DNA of 64,000 nucleotides from Heligmosomoides polygyrus polygyrus (GCA_947396885.1 OX377205.1:71272969-71336968), one strand, 5' to 3'; counted from the first letter of the stretch, positions 33,771 through 45,240 are shown. Numbers and translations are program-made. The notes: generated by a model not told the origin, from the letters alone.

Positions 33771-34719
33771 CGGCACTATGGTATTTTACGGGCTCCAGAC
33801 GACGAGGAGGGGTCGAAAAAATTTTTTGCTCAAACTTCGCCTAGGGGTTATTTGGGGTGCTGATCACGAATCTGACAGCCGTTTTTGAAATTTCGGCCGA
33901 TTACGGTAGATTACGGTAGGTGTCAGTGACTAAGGCTATCGAGGTCATAATCACCGATTTCGCCCAAACTTCACCTATGGGGTTATTTGAAGTGCCGCTC
34001 ACGAATCTGACATCCGTTTTTGAAAATTCGCCCGATTACGGTAGATTACGGTAGATACCGGCGACTAAGGCTCTCGAGGTCATAATCACCGATTTCGCCC
34101 AAACTTCGGCTATAGGGGTTCTGTGATGCTACAGGTGAGCACAGCATGCAGGCAGTCCCGCAGCGATTGCCTGAAAATTCGCAAATCAGCGGGAAACCAT
34201 TTTTGCAGGAAACTCTTCGATAGGCGAAGGCTTAATCGAGAGATAGCAAACTAAGCATCATGGCCCTCCAGGCACTATTCCACAACCGCCACCAGGAAGA
34301 ACTGCGCGACTTCAAGCTGAAGGATGTCTCTGACAAGCTAAACATGGAAGCAGCCGATTTCCAGGAATGGCTTAGAAGGATGGGATTGCTCGCAATCGGT
34401 GACCATGACCCTGGCAGCCTTAGTCACCCGCACCTACCGTAGTCTACCGTAGTCCAGCGTAAAACGAAAAACGAATGTCAGATTCGTGATCAGCACCCCA
34501 AATAACCCCCATAGGCGAAATTTGGGCGAAATAGGTGATTATGACCTCGACAGCCTTAGTCACCGGTACCTACCGTAACCCACCGTGATCGGCCGAAATT
34601 GCAAAAACGGATGTCAGACTCGTGATCAGCACCCCAAATAACCTCCTAGGCGAGGTTTGGGCAAAAATTTTTCTCGACCCCTCCTCGTCCTCTGGAGTCC
34701 GTAAAGTACAATAGTGCCG
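33771..34719. mobile_element. Long-TIR element copy 2 with subrepeats and a small ORF
   Basis: Ends cggcactatggtattttac (33,771) and gtaaagtacaatagtgccg (ending 34,719) are inverted. Each arm is about 330-350 bp and is itself built from units of about 135 bp (the word acgaatctg recurs at 33,866 and 34,001; cgtgatcagc at 34,485 and 34,621). The centre (34,126-34,395) is unique and contains a short coding relic. This is the most complete copy of the family in the window. Confidence 0.88.
34260..34442 (+). CDS. Small ORF in the centre of the long-TIR element
   Basis: Sixty codons beginning MALQALFHNRHQEELRDF, then KLKDVSDKLNMEAADFQEWL and RRMGLL. The first 45 residues look like a real, helical, charged domain; the last 15 run into the repeat arm and are not meaningful. 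The composition and the DFQEWLRRMGLL pattern resemble the N-terminal region of some nematode transposon proteins (possibly Merlin/ISXO2-like), but I cannot confirm this. It may be the last trace of the autonomous element's transposase or a captured host exon. Confidence 0.45.
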   Translation: MALQALFHNRHQEELRDFKLKDVSDKLNMEAADFQEWLRRMGLLAIGDHDPGSLSHPHLP

Positions 34720-34729
34720 AAAGCCCCTA

Positions 34730-37190
34730 AGATCTAAGGATATTCCAAGAACAAGAGAGCTAATTGGGTACTAAACGGCACAACTTCTTAAGGCTAAGCA
34801 GCACTAATGACTAAACCTAAATTAATGTTGTTAGAGTTATCAGCCAAAATCTTCGTAACAAAGCACTAAAAAATTGGGCCTTCAGCAATCTTCCAGTTCA
34901 TTGTCAAAGCGGCAGCACTGCTAATTACGGTAATTAACGAGAATTCCGCCTTACTCGCAAAAGGAACGCGATAGCTGCGTTTTGGGCTCACCGCCGGTGA
35001 CGGACAAGTAAAGGAACTCCGGGTTAGGCCAATTGTATTGCGGAAAGCCAGGGTTCCTTGCACACGAAGATTTCTAGTAAATACCCTAATAGTTTAAATG
35101 ACTACTCTTTCTATAATATACATTGGATCCGGCCGAAAAACCTTCGGATAACTGTATGATTCGGATAACGCTATTTGTGCTGAGCCCAGATTTTCGAATG
35201 ATTCCGATACGAACAACTTCGTTTCGCGGGCCTGATTTTTGGATGATTCTGGTCTGGATAGATACCCGCAAATGATTCATTCAGATTCAATGTATAGTGA
35301 CCAGTGTAATGGTTCGCTCTGAAGACATCAGTACCGTAAGACATCAAGAAAGGAAGCACCTATTCTTGTTCAGCAAGGCTTATTCGAGTACTGTGTTCGT
35401 AGTGGTCATCTGGAACAGTTTTCCGAGAAACGCATCTCTGTCCGTGCTGCTCTAGCAATTTTCCGCGGCTGGAGCACTGTAGCTGGTATTAGCTACCGAT
35501 TGCTTCACATCTGTTCTGCTCGAACGCAACCCGGAAGCGTTCTAATGCAGGAGCAATTCCTCGGTGGCTGTTTTAACGCGGTTTGTAATGCGAGGCTTTA
35601 AAAAGGATCTACTGTAGAACTGCAGTCCATTGCTTGTAGTTCTCTGTTTGTCCCTGCTCGGTTGATCAGTTGCCTCTGGGTACAAAGTTCGAGACGATGC
35701 TCTCGTCGTGAACGGCATCATTACTCCCTCGTGGTGCGAAGACTGCTGCTCTTCCCACCTTTGCGACTGAATTGCGATTTCGCAGGAAGGAGGCAGTGCT
35801 TCCGTCCACCGAACGACACTACTGGAATATCAAAGAGAAACATCGGCTGGGTGGCAAGTATCTGTTCGAGTTTTGCGCGGATCGCCGTGATCGACTCAAT
35901 GAAGTGAAGCGTTGTGTGAAGTGCATTTCACGTGTACGTTGAATGAATCCTTGGCTGATTTCCTTGTGCACCGATGATGTTCGTTCTCGAAGCTGCAGCA
36001 ACAGTCACTTAATTAACTACTGTACGGTTTAAGCCTCTGGTTTTGATGGCTACTTTTGCCCGTTGGGAGATTTTGGGAGACTGAAAAAGCACTTGTATAG
36101 AAAAACTGTCCAGTGCAAAGAAGCTTCTGCTTCACAACAGACTCCATTGAAGCGAAATCCATAGAGATCTCGGTTTCAATTCCAAACCGGCTACCCTTTT
36201 TATTACTCAGCCTTGAATGAACACCACGATCTGCCTGCATAAGAGCGTGATTCCATTGCGCTTTCGACGTCACTACACTAGGCTAATGATATTGCAATTT
36301 CTTGCCATTGAGTTATTTAAATGGTAGTGTTGCAAGGTTCTGGCAAAGGTTCAAAAGATCTAACCCCCATTAAGCATACGCTTTACAGATTTTTTGAGAA
36401 CGTGAAAGGTTAGGCTCTGCAAAGATAGCTGGGAAGTTTAGTGCTATATTCGGTGAGAGACAGCTACTATAGCTACTACACGTGGAGCAGTTCAGTTGGT
36501 TCATCCTTCTTGGGAACGGAAGGGAGCCGCTCGACGATTACTAAGTCGTCAGTAATAGTAATGCCATGATCTCTCATGACACGAATTACTGTAGGAGATT
36601 ATAGCACTCTCTACAGAATAGCGCGCGATCCGATCATTCGCTAGTGGTTCACTCGTTAGTCTTGCAGCTCCATACACGTGGAACAGCTATCTTACTGTTA
36701 GACAGTATAAGCTAGGCAGACACATCCCTGCATGTCCAGCTTTCGGTAGTGCACAAGAGCCGGGAGTTGCCTTCAAATAGGTTTCTAATGGGCTCGTGAT
36801 TATTTCTTTCTGGGATATCTTCTCTACCGCTCTCTACGGCAAATCTACCCTTATTCAGTGTTATTCTTATCTATTCTTATTTCTTGTCTCTACTTTCCTT
36901 TTATTCACACCTTAGCTGAGTTGGTTCGAAAACCGTGATCACTTAACGGCAAGACAAAACACTTTGTCTCGTACTGTAGATAAGAGGCTCCGAACTCTCG
37001 ACGACTATTTTGCCGTAATTTCAGAAGCGAGTAGCTCCAGGAGAAAGCTGACACCATCTCGTCTTTGCAGATCGTCAGGCCTTCCTTCATTTAATGCGAG
37101 TTGCTCTCAACACTCGCAAAGCTCGATATGAACAAGGCATTAGAGCAGCGGCAGAAGGCACCTGGTATATTTCACATGCGTTTTGTTTAT
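34730..37190. other. No gene recognised
   Basis: Several frames without family signals. A few gattcggataacg words near 35,110-35,290 recur locally. Nothing else to report. Confidence 0.4.
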
Positions 37191-37194
37191 GTTC

Positions 37195-37475
37195 CGATTG
37201 TATCCTCTTCTCGAGGGCACGTGTAGCCGGTGTCGCGTCCCCAGGTTTCTGATTCGGATTTCCCGTATAGGCATACCATGCCTTCCACCCCTCAGGGACC
37301 AGTGAATTCATACCAGATTTGTCTGTATAGGATAAATTGCTGACTTGTACATCGGCTGGCCGCCGCAAGTCATTGTAGGCCAAATACGCATTCAAATCGC
37401 CTCCGCGATATCCCGTAGAAGTAGAATGCGTGGCGCATCCCAAAAGGGATTGAGTGACGCCGTCCTTTATCCTCC
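37195..37475 (+). repeat. SINE-A copy, best preserved
   Basis: The order is: head cgcgtccccaggtttctgattcggatttc, body ccttccacccctcaggga, gtgaattcataccagattt, ggctggccgccgcaagtc, ccaaatacgcattcaaatcg, and tail cgtggcgcatcccaaaag then acgccgtccttta. It serves here as the reference copy for interpreting the split copy at 7.0/9.1 kb. The head contains a B-box-like gattcggattt. Confidence 0.8.
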
Positions 37476-37839
37476 TATATTCTCTTTTCGACTGTCAAAC
37501 TGTTTCCGTTCATCCTTATCATTAATCTATTATTGCTGTCTTCACTGCTGAACTTTTACAATATTAAGTTGACTGGTAGGACCAGTTATACAGAGGAATT
37601 CAATGGTCAATGTTATTTTCGCATTCCACTTTCAGGCTTATCAAGTGGTGTCCTGTAGCGCCAAGCGACACATAGCTGCTAAATACGTGCAGCGATAACG
37701 GTTCAAGTTCTTCACGAGGCGAAATTTTTGTCGAGATCTCATCATTCTTGGGGTGTACCGACATGGTTCACAATAGTTATTGAATGAAATCATTCAGTTT
37801 GTCTTGTAGAGGTAGGTCGAGGCGAAACAAGGCATGTCT

Positions 37840-38600
37840 GATGTTGTTGTTAGTTGTCACTGTTTCGGTTGTTATTGTCATTTTGTTACGATTGTTGTGC
37901 CATTGGACTTCACGCTGTTGTTGAATCGTTTTATGCGGCGGAGTGGCGTTCTACCCCTGCCCTTTAAATAGAGGCGTGGCAAATGTCTGCGTCTCCACTA
38001 TCTCGTAAGGCAGCCACCGGATTCTCGAGCAAGCCCAGGTGGTTGGGGTGGGCGGGCTAGGGGATAGAACGCTCGCCCCCCGTTTTATGCATAGATTTGC
38101 ATCTGATTCTATTGCTTCCTCCCCTCTGGCCTCCCATTAAGACACTAAGAATGGGACCAAATAAGCAAGACCGTGGCAGCTCCTGCCGCGACACCGGTCA
38201 TAGATAAAGTCCGCCCTCCGAGCCTCCTAAGCTCTCGGAGAGGGTAATTCGCGCCCGCGCGGACCCAGACCTATGCGACGTCGCCTGCTGCCGCCCACCG
38301 ACTCACCTTCTGCTCGCTCGCGGCATTCTCGGAGTTCTGCGCGTCGCTGGACTTGGAGTTCGCCGACGTCGACGAGCGGGTTTGCATGGCTCAACTTGGC
38401 GCCGGACTCGGGTCTCCCTGAACTGACCCTCGCCCGGTACCGTCCCGACACGTCGTCGTCGTCGACCCACGTGTCCGGAGCCGTTCTCGCTTGTCCACAC
38501 CGGTCATCGGCACCCCGCAGTGGGAGATTCTGCTGAATTCCCTAAATAAATCATCACTCTCGAAGACTGAACAAAATCCTCCACGTGTCTCTCAGGACAC
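37840..38600 (+). mobile_element. Candidate solo LTR (GC-rich, TATA and AATAAA)
   Basis: Begins with repeated gttgtt words, then a TATA-like ctttaaatagagg at about 37,963. A strongly GC-rich tract with no clear reading frame follows (38,200-38,520), and then aataaatcatcactctc at 38,543. Positions 38,000-38,100 have a diverged copy at 62,425-62,510 (cgtaaggcagcc, attctcg, gttgggg). No second LTR, primer site or retroviral-type polyprotein was identified. Confidence 0.3.
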
Positions 38601-38609
38601 GACAGGTCT

Positions 38610-39375
38610 CGGCAGGTGACCGGTAGCACCTTCGAGTCAGAAACCCACACCCAGCACAAGTCGGGGGTCCGTCCTGCACCTCTTCCATAAATTAGAGCAT
38701 CACAGCGAAACTGGATGTCCCTCTACATTCTGAAGTTCGAGAGCGCACTGCACCACAGTGCAACCTTTACAACCGCTTTAGTGAGCAGCATAGGTCCATT
38801 AGATTCGTATTCTTTGCCTCGGCGACTAAGGGGGATGTTTATTCGCGCCGCGGGCTGGGACCAACACCACGTGCGCGTTCCCTTTCCAGATCAAACCGTC
38901 GGAACGAAACGGGTGCGATTTCAAGACCCACACATACATAGTTGGTAGGTCGTACTCGTTCTGACACACCGCCGCAGCCCAGCCTCGGACGTCCGCGAAG
39001 ATTTCGAGTAATCGTGCCCGCACCCCGACCAGCGGATCCTGTTCATTGTGCGCGACCAGCGGCATCGCACACTATGAACAGGCCCTTATTGTCCTCACAC
39101 GACCAGCGAAGATGGGTCAATGTGCAATCTCACAATACATTTAAAGGTATAGGATGTACTGATGTAGTTTACGAGAACTTCCACATAGGTGATATGCAAA
39201 CAAAAAATGAAGAATTGCAGAGAAGCAAAGCTTATTGTGAAATAAATTACTCTACATATCTTATCAGAGTGTTATCATATGAGCGGCCATTTTCGCGCTA
39301 GAGCTGCTGGGCCGTACTTTCCCTCCTTTATAGCGTCTATAGAATTTGTTCAAAGGCCTTAAAAACGACAGCGCT
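38610..39375. other. No gene confirmed
   Basis: A minus-strand frame at 38,826-39,065 contains LKSHPFRSDGLIWKGNAHVV, which looks protein-like but is unrecognised and short. It may be part of another repeat. Confidence 0.35.
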
Positions 39376-39380
39376 GAGCA

Positions 39381-40085
39381 CGGTCACTATTGTAATTTCA
39401 CGTCAGCTCGAAAAAATTTTGCACAAGCTTCGGTTGTTTGGGGTGCTGATCACGAGTCTGACCCCAGTTTTGAAATTTCGGCCGATTACGGTAGGATACG
39501 GTGATGCGGAGAAAACGCTTCAGAATAGTTGTCAGTATGTTGTGTCACTCGAGGTTTTTAGGTGGATCTTTATTACCGCGGCCTGACGTTTTGACTTCCC
39601 GTCGTCTTCAGAGACCTAAAAGTGGAGCACTGGGCCAAGTTTGCGCTCTATTCTACCAAACACCTTAGTCACCCTAGCATTTTTGACAAAGATACCGGGA
39701 TCACTTGCACGTTGTGCCACTACCGCATCTGCCATTCTATAAGGTGCCAGATTTGTGATCGTCACACCAGGTAAGCAACCACATGAACAAATTTTGGGCG
39801 AAATTGGTCGTCACAACCTTAGCTACTCGCACCTACTGTAGTCCTGTAACCTACCGTACTCCACGGTAATACCAAAACGGATGTCGGGTTCGTAATCAGC
39901 ATTCTGAATAATCTCATACCCGAGGTTGGGCGAAATCGGTGATCATGACCATAGTCACCGTACCTATGTCCTACCGTATTTATCCGCACGCATCAGATTC
40001 GTGATCACCACCACAAATAAACCTCTTGGGCGAAATTTGGGCTGCTTCTTTCGACCTCCGGAGTCGTGAAAGTACAATAGTGCTA
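39381..40085. mobile_element. Long-TIR element copy 3
   Basis: Ends cggtcactattgtaatttc (39,381) and gaaagtacaatagtgct (ending 40,085) match those of copies 1 and 2. The left arm is short (to about 39,510) and the right arm long (39,740-40,085), with the ttgggcgaaat and gtgatcagca words. Between them lies about 220 bp that includes a ggcctgacgtttt ... gtcttcagagacct motif bounded by ttttaggt and acctaaaa. Confidence 0.8.
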
Positions 40086-40089
40086 GAAA

Positions 40090-42460
40090 TAGGGGTGGAC
40101 CCCTCTTTAGAATCGCACAATGAAAAATGTATTTCGGTACAAGTCCATATGGGGTTCACCGTGTATCTCCTTTCACAAATCGCAGTTTTATCCTTGCCAA
40201 AAGAGGCTTAACTGTCCTTCTGCAGTTGTACTACATGCTTGCCTGCCTCAACCTTACAAGTTTTCGGAGGAATTCCCTGGATTTTATGGATAAGAATGAG
40301 AGCAGACCCTCTCTCTGGACTTGTTCCTACACTCTCAATTTACATCGCGCTCAATGATGCTCTGATCAACAGTAAAGGAACGCTCGAACGTTTCCCCCAT
40401 GCTGGATGAACGATGGCATCCCGAACAGGGCTGGATCGCAGCCGCCTTCGAAGCTTACCTCCGTTTGTTTATCCGGTGATGTTGGGACTAGCCTTTAGGA
40501 TACGTCGCCGTTCCAACCTTGCACGGAAGTGTACTCGAAGAGTCCTGGCAACCATTGTGTTTTGAAAATCGACTCACCTGAAATGCATATGACAACAAAA
40601 GTAAGAAGCTTTGACGGTAGCCGAAGGGTCGAAAGAGCGTGGCAGATAATTGTACGTGTCTCAATTGCAGCACAACTTTGAAATATCAGAAGTGAGCAGA
40701 AGAAGACTGTTGGCGTCATCTTAAGATGAGTTCAGACTTCCCTCAAGCCGCGTGCAGCGGCGCTGTGACAGAGCATCGACTGACCCGCGTCGCCGGCACC
40801 GGCTATGCTCCGCGCCTGGTCTTCGCCTCAGTTCAACGAGCTGCACCGATGTTGAGCACCACAGCTCATCATCGACAAGTCTACGCACTTAGTCGCCCAG
40901 CAGTGGGCGGAAGCACGTTTTCACGCGAAACCCTTCCAGCGACAGGAATCGCGCGGAGACTGGTCGACATGTTGCGAACAGACTACGCTTCGCGCGATAA
41001 CGTGTCTGGCGCTGTAGGCGATCGATCGATACGCGCGCCAAGGAAGCATAAACCATGTCCGGACGAGTGCAGGCGAATGCCAAAACGTGTCCGGTCCCGT
41101 GGAAGCGCTGGGGATGGCATAGCCAGCCCCGATCGTCACGCAACAGGTTTGGGAAGGTAAAAAGCGGTGGTGAACCTGAACAACTCGACGCAAGGTGGCC
41201 TACATAGGAAGGGGTGCGATTTAGACTGCATTAAATGGGGATGCACCCATGTCGGGATGGCCTACGATGCTCCAACTCAAGGGTACAGTTCATCCCGATT
41301 TCCCAGATTCGAGCAACGAGCTGTTATTTGAACCCACTGAACCGCAATGCGCTCTTGTGGAACAACTCAGCGCCTACTACACCTCGAAACAGAGGTGTTT
41401 CCTGAGATGTGACGCACTGAACACTGAGGACAAAAAACTGAGCGAGTTTTGTGGCACCTTGGCAGACTATAGGCCCCAATACGAAGGAAATGATCTCGCG
41501 CTCTCTCTGAAGTGAGAGGGCCACACCAGGCATCGCCACGCGTATGTCTAAACGACGAAAATGAATACCACAGCGAGAATCCCCGCTCTTCAACTGGTAG
41601 AAAGGTTGTCCCATTTTTCAAGTCCTTAAACTTCCTAGTTAGGCGCCTCGATGGTTTACTAAGGAATCGCACAGTCGCACGGCTCGCGAACACGAACCAG
41701 TATTTTTACTTTCGTGCATAGTCGATTTTTGGAAACTTGTCTATAAAAACTATAGAACACTTCTAGCCCTCGGTAGGTTCAAAGACTAGCAAAATGGAAC
41801 ATTTTTTTTCTCTTATTCGAATGGTGGGAATTTTCAAAGATTATTTATTTATTTATTCAAAACGTGGACTTGATATTCACGCGTAAACCAGTGAGGCAAA
41901 GGTGCACATTCTACTAAAAAAAGCAACATAACGGCAAGCAAACATGGATAAGAGGCGTTCGTAATTCCTCTAAACAGCTATGGACAGAATTTGGTCAACA
42001 GCAGTTTCTTGCAAGCATGCATGGATAGGAGGCTTTCGTTTTCCGCGAGCAGAGGGTTGAGCTCCCGCAGCTTCAATGCGTCAAAAACGAGGATCTGATC
42101 GTGGCTCTTTCAATGGGAACGTGCAGCCGGAGCCTGAAACCCTCTCCTGGTTAGCGATATCCACCTGCATCAGGCGAATTCCCCTTATGCTGGATGAGTT
42201 CCCGTGCACTGAGCGAGCCGACTACGACAATGGCTCGAGGCGGCATGGTCGAACTAACGGCAGGGGCAGTCAGGGGACGGGAGGCAGCCTCAGATGTCGA
42301 ATGGCGTCCGTGATGAGCGCTGACAGAGCAGAACCCATCAGGGGACATGTCGAACTGGGACACCGGCGAGACATGTTCGACGGGTTCGACGGGCAGGGAC
42401 CGAGTGCTGGTGACCGGCCGGGGGTGTCCCTTGTGGAGAGCGACGGGATTCTGTGATGAG
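40090..42460. other. No gene confirmed; GC-rich frames
   Basis: A 144-codon plus-strand frame (40,726-41,160) and overlapping minus-strand frames lie in a GC-rich block. The composition explains the open frames, and none shows a domain. Nothing else recognised. Confidence 0.4.
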
Positions 42461-42467
42461 GACGTTT

Positions 42468-42620
42468 TGCTGAGATCAAAACGCTTGCGCCAGCAATTTC
42501 CATAGCCATCATCTGCTTTGCGGACATGATGCGACGCCATTGCACTGCCGGCGATTCGATCCAGAGTGCACGCGTCGGCCGCGCCTCCTGCAGCTGAGCT
42601 ACTAGTCTAGGCGCACTGCC
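42468..42620 (-). repeat. tRNA-derived SINE head (family B)
   Basis: On the minus strand: A box agtagctcagctgcagg and B box ggatcgaatcgcc about 40 nt apart, then a body with ctggcgcaagcgttttgat. The acceptor arms do not pair, so it is not a working tRNA gene. A relative is at 45,800-45,915, and its tail word is also at 46,240. Confidence 0.6.
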
Positions 42621-42807
42621 ACAGCCGCTCCATACTTAAACAAAAGTGCAAAACACTAGGTGCTTGCATTAGAACGGCTCTCCGGCTGGGCTGAGGCATG
42701 ACAACTCCCGCTGTCTCCTGCCTCATACTAAAGGCTTCACCTTGGGCTTACATGCTCTGGACCCTCCAGCGCATACTCTTTTCAGAACTCCCTATTGAGA
42801 CAGTAAG

Positions 42808-42940
42808 GCCCCGTTTATACTTCGACGCCGAGCGATGCTACGCCACGTATTGTGGCCACATTGATCGGGCGACGCGATCGATCAATTTCGCCACAATGCG
42901 TGGCGTCGCGTCGCTCGGCGTCGGAAGTATAAACGGGGCG
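42808..42940. repeat. Palindromic CpG-rich MITE
   Basis: gccccgtttatacttcgacg is mirrored by cgtcggaagtataaacggggc. Pairing extends inward through acgccacgtattgtggc and gccacaatgcgtggcgt, so nearly the whole 133 bp folds back. Ends are related to 28,228-28,357. Confidence 0.85.
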
Positions 42941-42949
42941 TAACGGAAG

Positions 42950-43475
42950 TGAAGGATCTTGGGTTTCTCTAAAATAACAAGTTAGACTTTGCACCTCATT
43001 ATAAAAATATCTTCAGGAATGCTCGCACCTGTCACATATTTTTGGGGCGTCAACTACTAGGAATGAGGATGTACTGTTAACGGCGTACAAAACATGCCAG
43101 ACCAATTCTGAAGTGCGGCAACATGGCTTTCTCGACACGTAAAACAACCCATGTAGCCCTTCTTGAAAAAGTTCGAAACATTTTAACATTTAAAAAAATA
43201 TTGACTAGATTAGGAGGGTTCTTGTATTCACGTATACATCGTGCGAAAATCTGCAATGCGTATCCTTCCCTACTTCCTTTAGAAAATAGGCAAAGAATTG
43301 CTGATCTGTGCATGGTGTATAAACTGCTTCACAAAGCCTCCATTTATTTTTCCTAACTTTTTGAATTGTTGTCCTCTCGAAACGAAGGTGGCGGAACGAA
43401 ACACTCATTTTCTAGATGTAGAACACCAGTCAAAGGCAATCCAGCTGCCAGAGCAGGATTGGCCTATTTAAAGCT
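42950..43475. other. No gene recognised
   Basis: Unremarkable DNA left of the large inverted repeat. Confidence 0.4.
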
Positions 43476-43666
43476 TACTAACAAGGAGAGCCTCTAAACT
43501 TGCGGTGAGATTTTGCGATGCAATTTTTATAGGATGTAGGGTTCCGTGTAGGAAGTCTAACAACCATAGTTAATTTTTTCGGAATGCTCTTCTGTGGTCG
43601 AAAAAAGGGTTGAAACGGGAGCGAATTTTATCACGCCTGCTGTTGCCGCACCTGATGCGGTCGGTT

Positions 43667-43736
43667 GGCGAAGTGGATAGTGTTCTTGCTTCATAGGCGC
43701 ATGGTCGTGGGTTCGATTCCCCTGCCCTGGTGTTTT
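43667..43736 (+). repeat. tRNA-like segment, arm 1 of the inverted repeat
   Basis: A box ggttggcgaagtggatagt and consensus B box gggttcgattccc, correctly spaced for an internal RNA polymerase III promoter. The acceptor stem does not close, so it is a SINE-type tRNA relic rather than a tRNA gene. Confidence 0.7.
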
Positions 43737-44394
43737 GCATTTTATCGTCAATGATACCCTTTATCCCCATTTCCAATACATTTTTAAACAAAAACACGGC
43801 AACAAATGTCGTGTACGTTCATCGTGCTCTTTGAAAGTGGAAAGGTCAGAATTTTTGACAGGTACAGGTTAAGCAAGTCAAAAGCTGATGCCAGATTCAT
43901 GATCAGCGTCCCAAATAACCCCCACGCAGAAAGTTTAAGCGAAATTAGTGTTTCTGACCTCACCACCCTCACTTACTCACATCTACCCTACTAACCATTT
44001 GTAAGAAAAAGGCACCAATTTTACTCTCTCTGTAGCCTTCCACCGCTTAACGTACTCAGTTGGTTTCACACCTCAATGACCGCCCTTGTTTGACCATGAA
44101 AACCGAGGTGTAAAGCCCGCTAAAGGGCCAGGCTTGAGTGAGGGTGGTGAGGTTAGAAGCACCAATATCGCCCAAACTTTGTGTGGGGGAATTATCTGAG
44201 GTGCTGATCACGAATCTAGCATCAGCGTTTGACCTGCTTAACCTGGAAGTCAAGAGTTCTCACCTTTTCACTTTCAAAGAGCTCGAGAACGTAAACGACA
44301 TCTGTTGCCGTGTTTTTGTTCAAAAATATGTTGGAAATGTGGACAAAGGGTCTCATTGACGATAAATCGCAAAATTCAAAAACACCAGCATAGA

Positions 44395-44466
44395 GGGGTT
44401 CGAACTCAAGACAACGTGCATGTGAAGCGAGAACACTATCCACTGCGCCAACGCACCACATCCGGT
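44395..44466 (-). repeat. tRNA-like segment, arm 2 of the inverted repeat
   Basis: Minus-strand A box cgttggcgcagtggatagt and B box gagttcgaacccc. It is the partner of 43,667-43,736 and faces it across the palindrome centre. Confidence 0.7.
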
Positions 44467-44639
44467 GGGGTGGCAGCGGGCGTAATGAAGTTCGCTCACG
44501 TTTTCACAAGCCTTTTTTCGAGTACAGAAGAGCATTTCGAAAAAACTAACTATGGTTTTGGAATCCCCACATGGACCCGACATCCTGTACAAATTGCATC
44601 GCAAAAGCTCACCGCAAGTTTGGAGGCTCTCTTCGTAAT

Positions 44640-45240
44640 TCTGTTGGCGCTATGGTAGTTGGGAGGGGCATCTTATAAAAAGTGTTACTAACACGAAAAA
44701 ATAAACGATGACACAATGATAGTAGAGAAAACTAAAGCAATGCTATAGCTCTGTTCTGACAGATTTAGGCAGGGGAAGGGACTTCAGGGTGTGGCTGGAG
44801 TGACGCACCCGTGCCTACATCCAGGAGTTACCTCTCTTGCCAAATACGAAAGCAAATAAGACGCGGATTTGTAATCGAAAAGAGGAAATAGGACCGTATT
44901 TATATTCACTGTATGTGGCTACTCGTCACGCCTGCCCGCCGCGGCATGCTATGGTGCCCCCCCCCCCCCAAACTACCATGGCGCCGACTGCTGCTCTTCC
45001 ATGCTCTCTTTCCTTATTCAAAAGGTTTTCGCGTACAATCACTACTTGACCTGGACTTCACTTTACTTTAAGGCATTACGTAATGTCGACTTGATACTCT
45101 GCTTTACAGACGTTAGTTGTTCGGTTCTAATTGAATTCCTTTTTTGCGCCTGTCTTATACGACGGAATAAATATCATATCATTATCACTGCAAGACCAAA
45201 ACCATAACGGCTTCTATTAAGGCAAGCAGACCGACTGTTG
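44640..45240. repeat. Second copy of the 33.2-kb repeat; no gene
   Basis: Shares the gctatggtagtt block and the ccgccgcggcatgctatggtg block with 33,190-33,420. A C-run lies at 44,957-44,969. Confidence 0.5.

Larger units (their letters stand above)
43481..44635. repeat. Large inverted repeat, arms about 495 bp
   Basis: Arm 1 is 43,481-43,973 and arm 2 is 44,137-44,635, with a 163-bp spacer. The arms match in order from the outside: gcctctaaacttgcggtgag, attttgcgatgcaattt, aaccatagttaat, the tRNA-like block, a gtgttttgcattttatcg block, the gtgctctttgaaagtgg block, ggttaagcaagtcaaa, a gatcagcgtcccaaataa block and ctcaccaccctcact. They have diverged by substitutions and small indels but remain collinear throughout. 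Confidence 0.9.

Noticed and set aside
38826..39065. Host exon containing SHPFRSDGLIWKGNAHVV
   Set aside because: Looks protein-like but lacks splice signals in frame and a known family; kept only as a note in the region entry.
40726..41160. 144-codon GC-rich open frame and overlapping opposite-strand frames
   Set aside because: All frames are open because the block is GC-rich; no domain, no splice context and no preferred frame.
42076..42545. Overlapping frames of 90-130 codons on both strands
   Set aside because: They lie beside a tRNA-derived SINE and have no family resemblance; frames on both strands are open to a similar degree.
43667..43736. Functional tRNA gene
   Set aside because: A and B boxes are good but the acceptor and anticodon stems do not close, and a diverged inverted partner exists; better explained as a SINE head.
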